From NCBI GenBank assembly GCA_947505995.1, contig CANNNB010000112.1, forward strand, positions 1 to 7,488: a DNA stretch of 7,488 bases. Direction: 5' to 3'. The first letter of the stretch is position 1, and each line of letters begins with the position of its first letter. Shown in pieces: positions 5,782 to 7,488 of this stretch. A model generated the notes under the pieces. That model saw only the letters and a list, made by a program, of their open reading frames with translations. It was not told where the DNA came from and did no database searches. This DNA is from Comamonadaceae bacterium. Lineage in GTDB: Bacteria > Pseudomonadota > Gammaproteobacteria > Burkholderiales > Burkholderiaceae. Position numbers and translations under genes: made by a program.

Positions 5782-6447
5782 TTATTTTTTAAATTCACTC
5801 ATCTTGGCCAGCTCACGATCTGCTAGAACTTTGAAATCTTGCATATCAATCTGAGCCATTCGCACTGAATTTTGCTTCTGATAAATCAATCGCAACTTGT
5901 TTGCATCGTTGCGTCTGCTCAATACTTCATCCACATCTGACAAGACCTTTTTTAAACCAGACCCATCAGCAGCCACCAGGTAAATTGAGCTCAAGTGAAA
6001 GCCGGAAGCCTTTTTTTCGGATGACTTTGCTACAGCCTCAACATAAATGCCTTTAATTGCATTGGCAGCATTCTTCAAGGGATGAACACTTACTAATTCT
6101 TGATCTTGCCCAGGAAACACCCACTTCAAAGTTTCTGAGTCGTCGGATACAAACACCAAGTTCCGAATTTCTGAAGTTTCGTAGGCTGAGGCATTCTTCT
6201 TCTTGCTAACCACCTTCAACAGCACTAGCTTTGGGCCTAAATCCAAATCGACATCGAGTTTGCGCAACTCAAGAACATCACTTAACAAATTCTCGGTATG
6301 ACCTGGCGGCAACACGGTCTTTGGTGTGTCTGGTTTGGTCGTCTGCAGGGCTGACCAAGCCATGGCCACTGCAATTAGCAAAAGGGCAAGCGATGGCAGT
6401 AGTGCGTTAAACCGCCTCAGGTTCATAAAAAGAAGAGCGGTTTTCAT
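5782..6447 (-). CDS. Membrane-anchored protein of unknown function
   Basis: I do not recognise this 221-residue protein. Arg 11 and Arg 12 are followed by one hydrophobic segment at about 15-33, which predicts an N-terminal anchor with the remainder outside the inner membrane. No lipobox or clear signal-peptidase site is visible. The soluble part contains [18 protein letters not shown] (96-113) and [16 protein letters not shown] (154-169), then LRLIYQKQ and ARMAQID-like strands. These strand-turn-strand units with DGSG turns loosely recall TolB-type beta-propeller blades, although the chain is too short for a full propeller. The start ATG shares its A with the stop of the upstream vWA gene (TAATG at 6445-6449 on the complement), which indicates translational coupling. 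GGAG lies five bases before it. A second Met at residue 8 has no ribosome site. The tight spacing suggests that it works with the vWA and DUF2130 proteins. Confidence 0.75.
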   Translation of the reverse strand: MKTALLFMNLRRFNALLPSLALLLIAVAMAWSALQTTKPDTPKTVLPPGHTENLLSDVLELRKLDVDLDLGPKLVLLKVVSKKKNASAYETSEIRNLVFVSDDSETLKWVFPGQDQELVSVHPLKNAANAIKGIYVEAVAKSSEKKASGFHLSSIYLVAADGSGLKKVLSDVDEVLSRRNDANKLRLIYQKQNSVRMAQIDMQDFKVLADRELAKMSEFKK

Positions 6448-7488
6448 TAAGTCTCCGACCTGCGGCCTTCATGAGACTTTCTGCGCAAAAACGCTTGCTC
6501 TTCAATGTCCGTATTCATGCTAAACATCACCTCATTAGTACTAGACAAACGATTGTTCATTTTCCTAGATTTGTAAAGCATCTCTTTAGACATGCGGCGT
6601 TCATCGCGTTCGCTCATGAGTTGCCTTGTGAACGCAATAGAGGCTGCTATCCAGGGCTCATTTCGACCAATAGCCTCCAGCCTGTTTAGCAAGCGCTCAA
6701 CATGCAGCCAATCGCCTGCCAAAGCAGCTTCTCTAATTTGCAGTTGTAGTATGGCTGCAGTGAGTTCGTTGATGCGCCGCTCTACCAACTCATGGGCCAT
6801 TTCAGACTCATAGGCAGCAGGGGCCACAATGGGTAAACTTTGCAGTTGGCCTTCAAAGATAAACTTCGTGCCACTGGCGTCAACAGCCTGTACCTTCACT
6901 TTGATGACTGTGCCTTGTTCTTCTTGTAATCGAATGGCCTCACGCATTGGCATGCGAAGCAGTGCCCAGCATTCGGAGCCCATGGCCACAGAAGGCATGC
7001 GCCATGCTGCACCTGCACGGTCGTATGTGTTGAGCATTTCTATGTGTGAAGTTTCACCAACAATAGACATCTCTACATTGCGCCATTGCAGTTGCGACAA
7101 TAGCCCAATTTCTGCATCAAATGTTTCTGCCAAATCAATAGCGCGCTCGCCGTAATGCGCACTGCCGTGGCCAGCTTGTGCGATGGCAGTCATCAACACT
7201 TCGTTGAAGTCAGCGCCCAATCCTACTGTGGTGGTGGTCACGCCTGCGCCGGCAAGTGCCGAGACCTGTTCGCAAATTCGAACTGTATCAACTAAACCGC
7301 TGTTTGCCTGACCATCAGACAACAAAATAACGTGGCAAGTAGATTCGCGGCCTGCCGTGGGGGCCAACATTTCGCCTCCACATAACCAGCCTGCGTGCAA
7401 ATCGGTGCTGGCGTTGGCTGTAATGCCGTGTACCAATGCATCAATGATGCTGCTTACTTGCTCTACAGGTGTGAGGGGCACAATGGTG
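6447..7488 (-). CDS. von Willebrand factor A domain protein, N-terminus beyond the window
   Basis: The frame is open to the window edge, so the gene starts outside; about 346 C-terminal residues are visible. Positions below count from the GTG at 7479-7481, which is unlikely to be the real start because the codons before it continue the domain. The vWA fold is shown by T26 in STDLHAGW (the MIDAS threonine), VILLSDGQAN (51-60, MIDAS aspartate D56) and GVTTTTVGLGADFNEVLM (80-97). The DxSxS part of the metal site must lie off the edge. After about residue 130 come a beta-rich segment, then a helical C-terminus (about 228-320) with many Arg and Glu that resembles the tail of other vWA proteins involved in protein-protein assembly. 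It lacks a visible membrane segment. It is probably the first or an early gene of the cluster with the membrane protein, which overlaps its stop by one base. Its partner and role are unknown. Confidence 0.85.
   Translation of the reverse strand, partial: TIVPLTPVEQVSSIIDALVHGITANASTDLHAGWLCGGEMLAPTAGRESTCHVILLSDGQANSGLVDTVRICEQVSALAGAGVTTTTVGLGADFNEVLMTAIAQAGHGSAHYGERAIDLAETFDAEIGLLSQLQWRNVEMSIVGETSHIEMLNTYDRAGAAWRMPSVAMGSECWALLRMPMREAIRLQEEQGTVIKVKVQAVDASGTKFIFEGQLQSLPIVAPAAYESEMAHELVERRINELTAAILQLQIREAALAGDWLHVERLLNRLEAIGRNEPWIAASIAFTRQLMSERDERRMSKEMLYKSRKMNNRLSSTNEVMFSMNTDIEEQAFLRRKSHEGRRSET

Noticed and set aside
7479..7481. GTG as the start codon of the vWA gene
   Set aside because: The frame remains open to the window edge, the vWA fold lacks its first metal-binding motif from this point, and there is no ribosome site, so the real start lies outside the window.

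Overview
The window looks like bacterial chromosomal DNA from a betaproteobacterium, most likely Burkholderiales (Comamonadaceae-like). This rests on the protein families, moderate GC content and Shine-Dalgarno (SD) led starts; no taxonomic marker gene is present, so it is inference.

Layout: (1) Positions 1-414 hold no convincing protein gene. A promoter-like pair (164-192) precedes a structured leader (about 200-325) with a closing stem, two hairpins and an intrinsic terminator. It resembles the phage C4 antisense RNA family, and three short stretches of it are complementary, in nested order, to the region just before the next gene, including its Shine-Dalgarno sequence. (2) 415-1095 (+) encodes a conserved protein of unknown function with an HPAWMGGEYLP signature and an acidic tail. 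(3) 1248-2871 (+) is a two-gene catabolic operon: a 2-keto-4-pentenoate hydratase-like enzyme followed by a HpaI-like class II pyruvate aldolase. Both keep the expected metal and catalytic residues, and together they would perform the hydration and retro-aldol steps typical of meta-cleavage pathways. (4) 2897-7488 (-) is a co-directional cluster, read from the right edge: a von Willebrand factor A (vWA) protein cut by the window edge, a membrane-anchored protein overlapping it by one base, a DUF2130 coiled-coil protein with nuclease-like residues 14 bases later, and, 60 bases further on, a fusion of a NERD nuclease-like domain to a superfamily 1 helicase.

A short box, ATCTGACCCCAATT or a near copy, occurs four times, each time at or just beyond a gene end (about 1073, 1140, 2882 and 4577). 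Two copies form a 17-base inverted repeat over the end of the first gene. One sits as the loop of an 11-bp inverted repeat between the convergent operons. One supplies the stop codon of the DUF2130 gene. The boxes split the window into gene-sized segments and suggest past activity of a REP-like or other small mobile repeat.

The strongest candidates for something not well described are the C4-like leader attached to a single non-phage gene, and the vWA / membrane protein / DUF2130 / NERD-helicase cluster, which could be a multi-protein stress or defence module. Neither is proven here.
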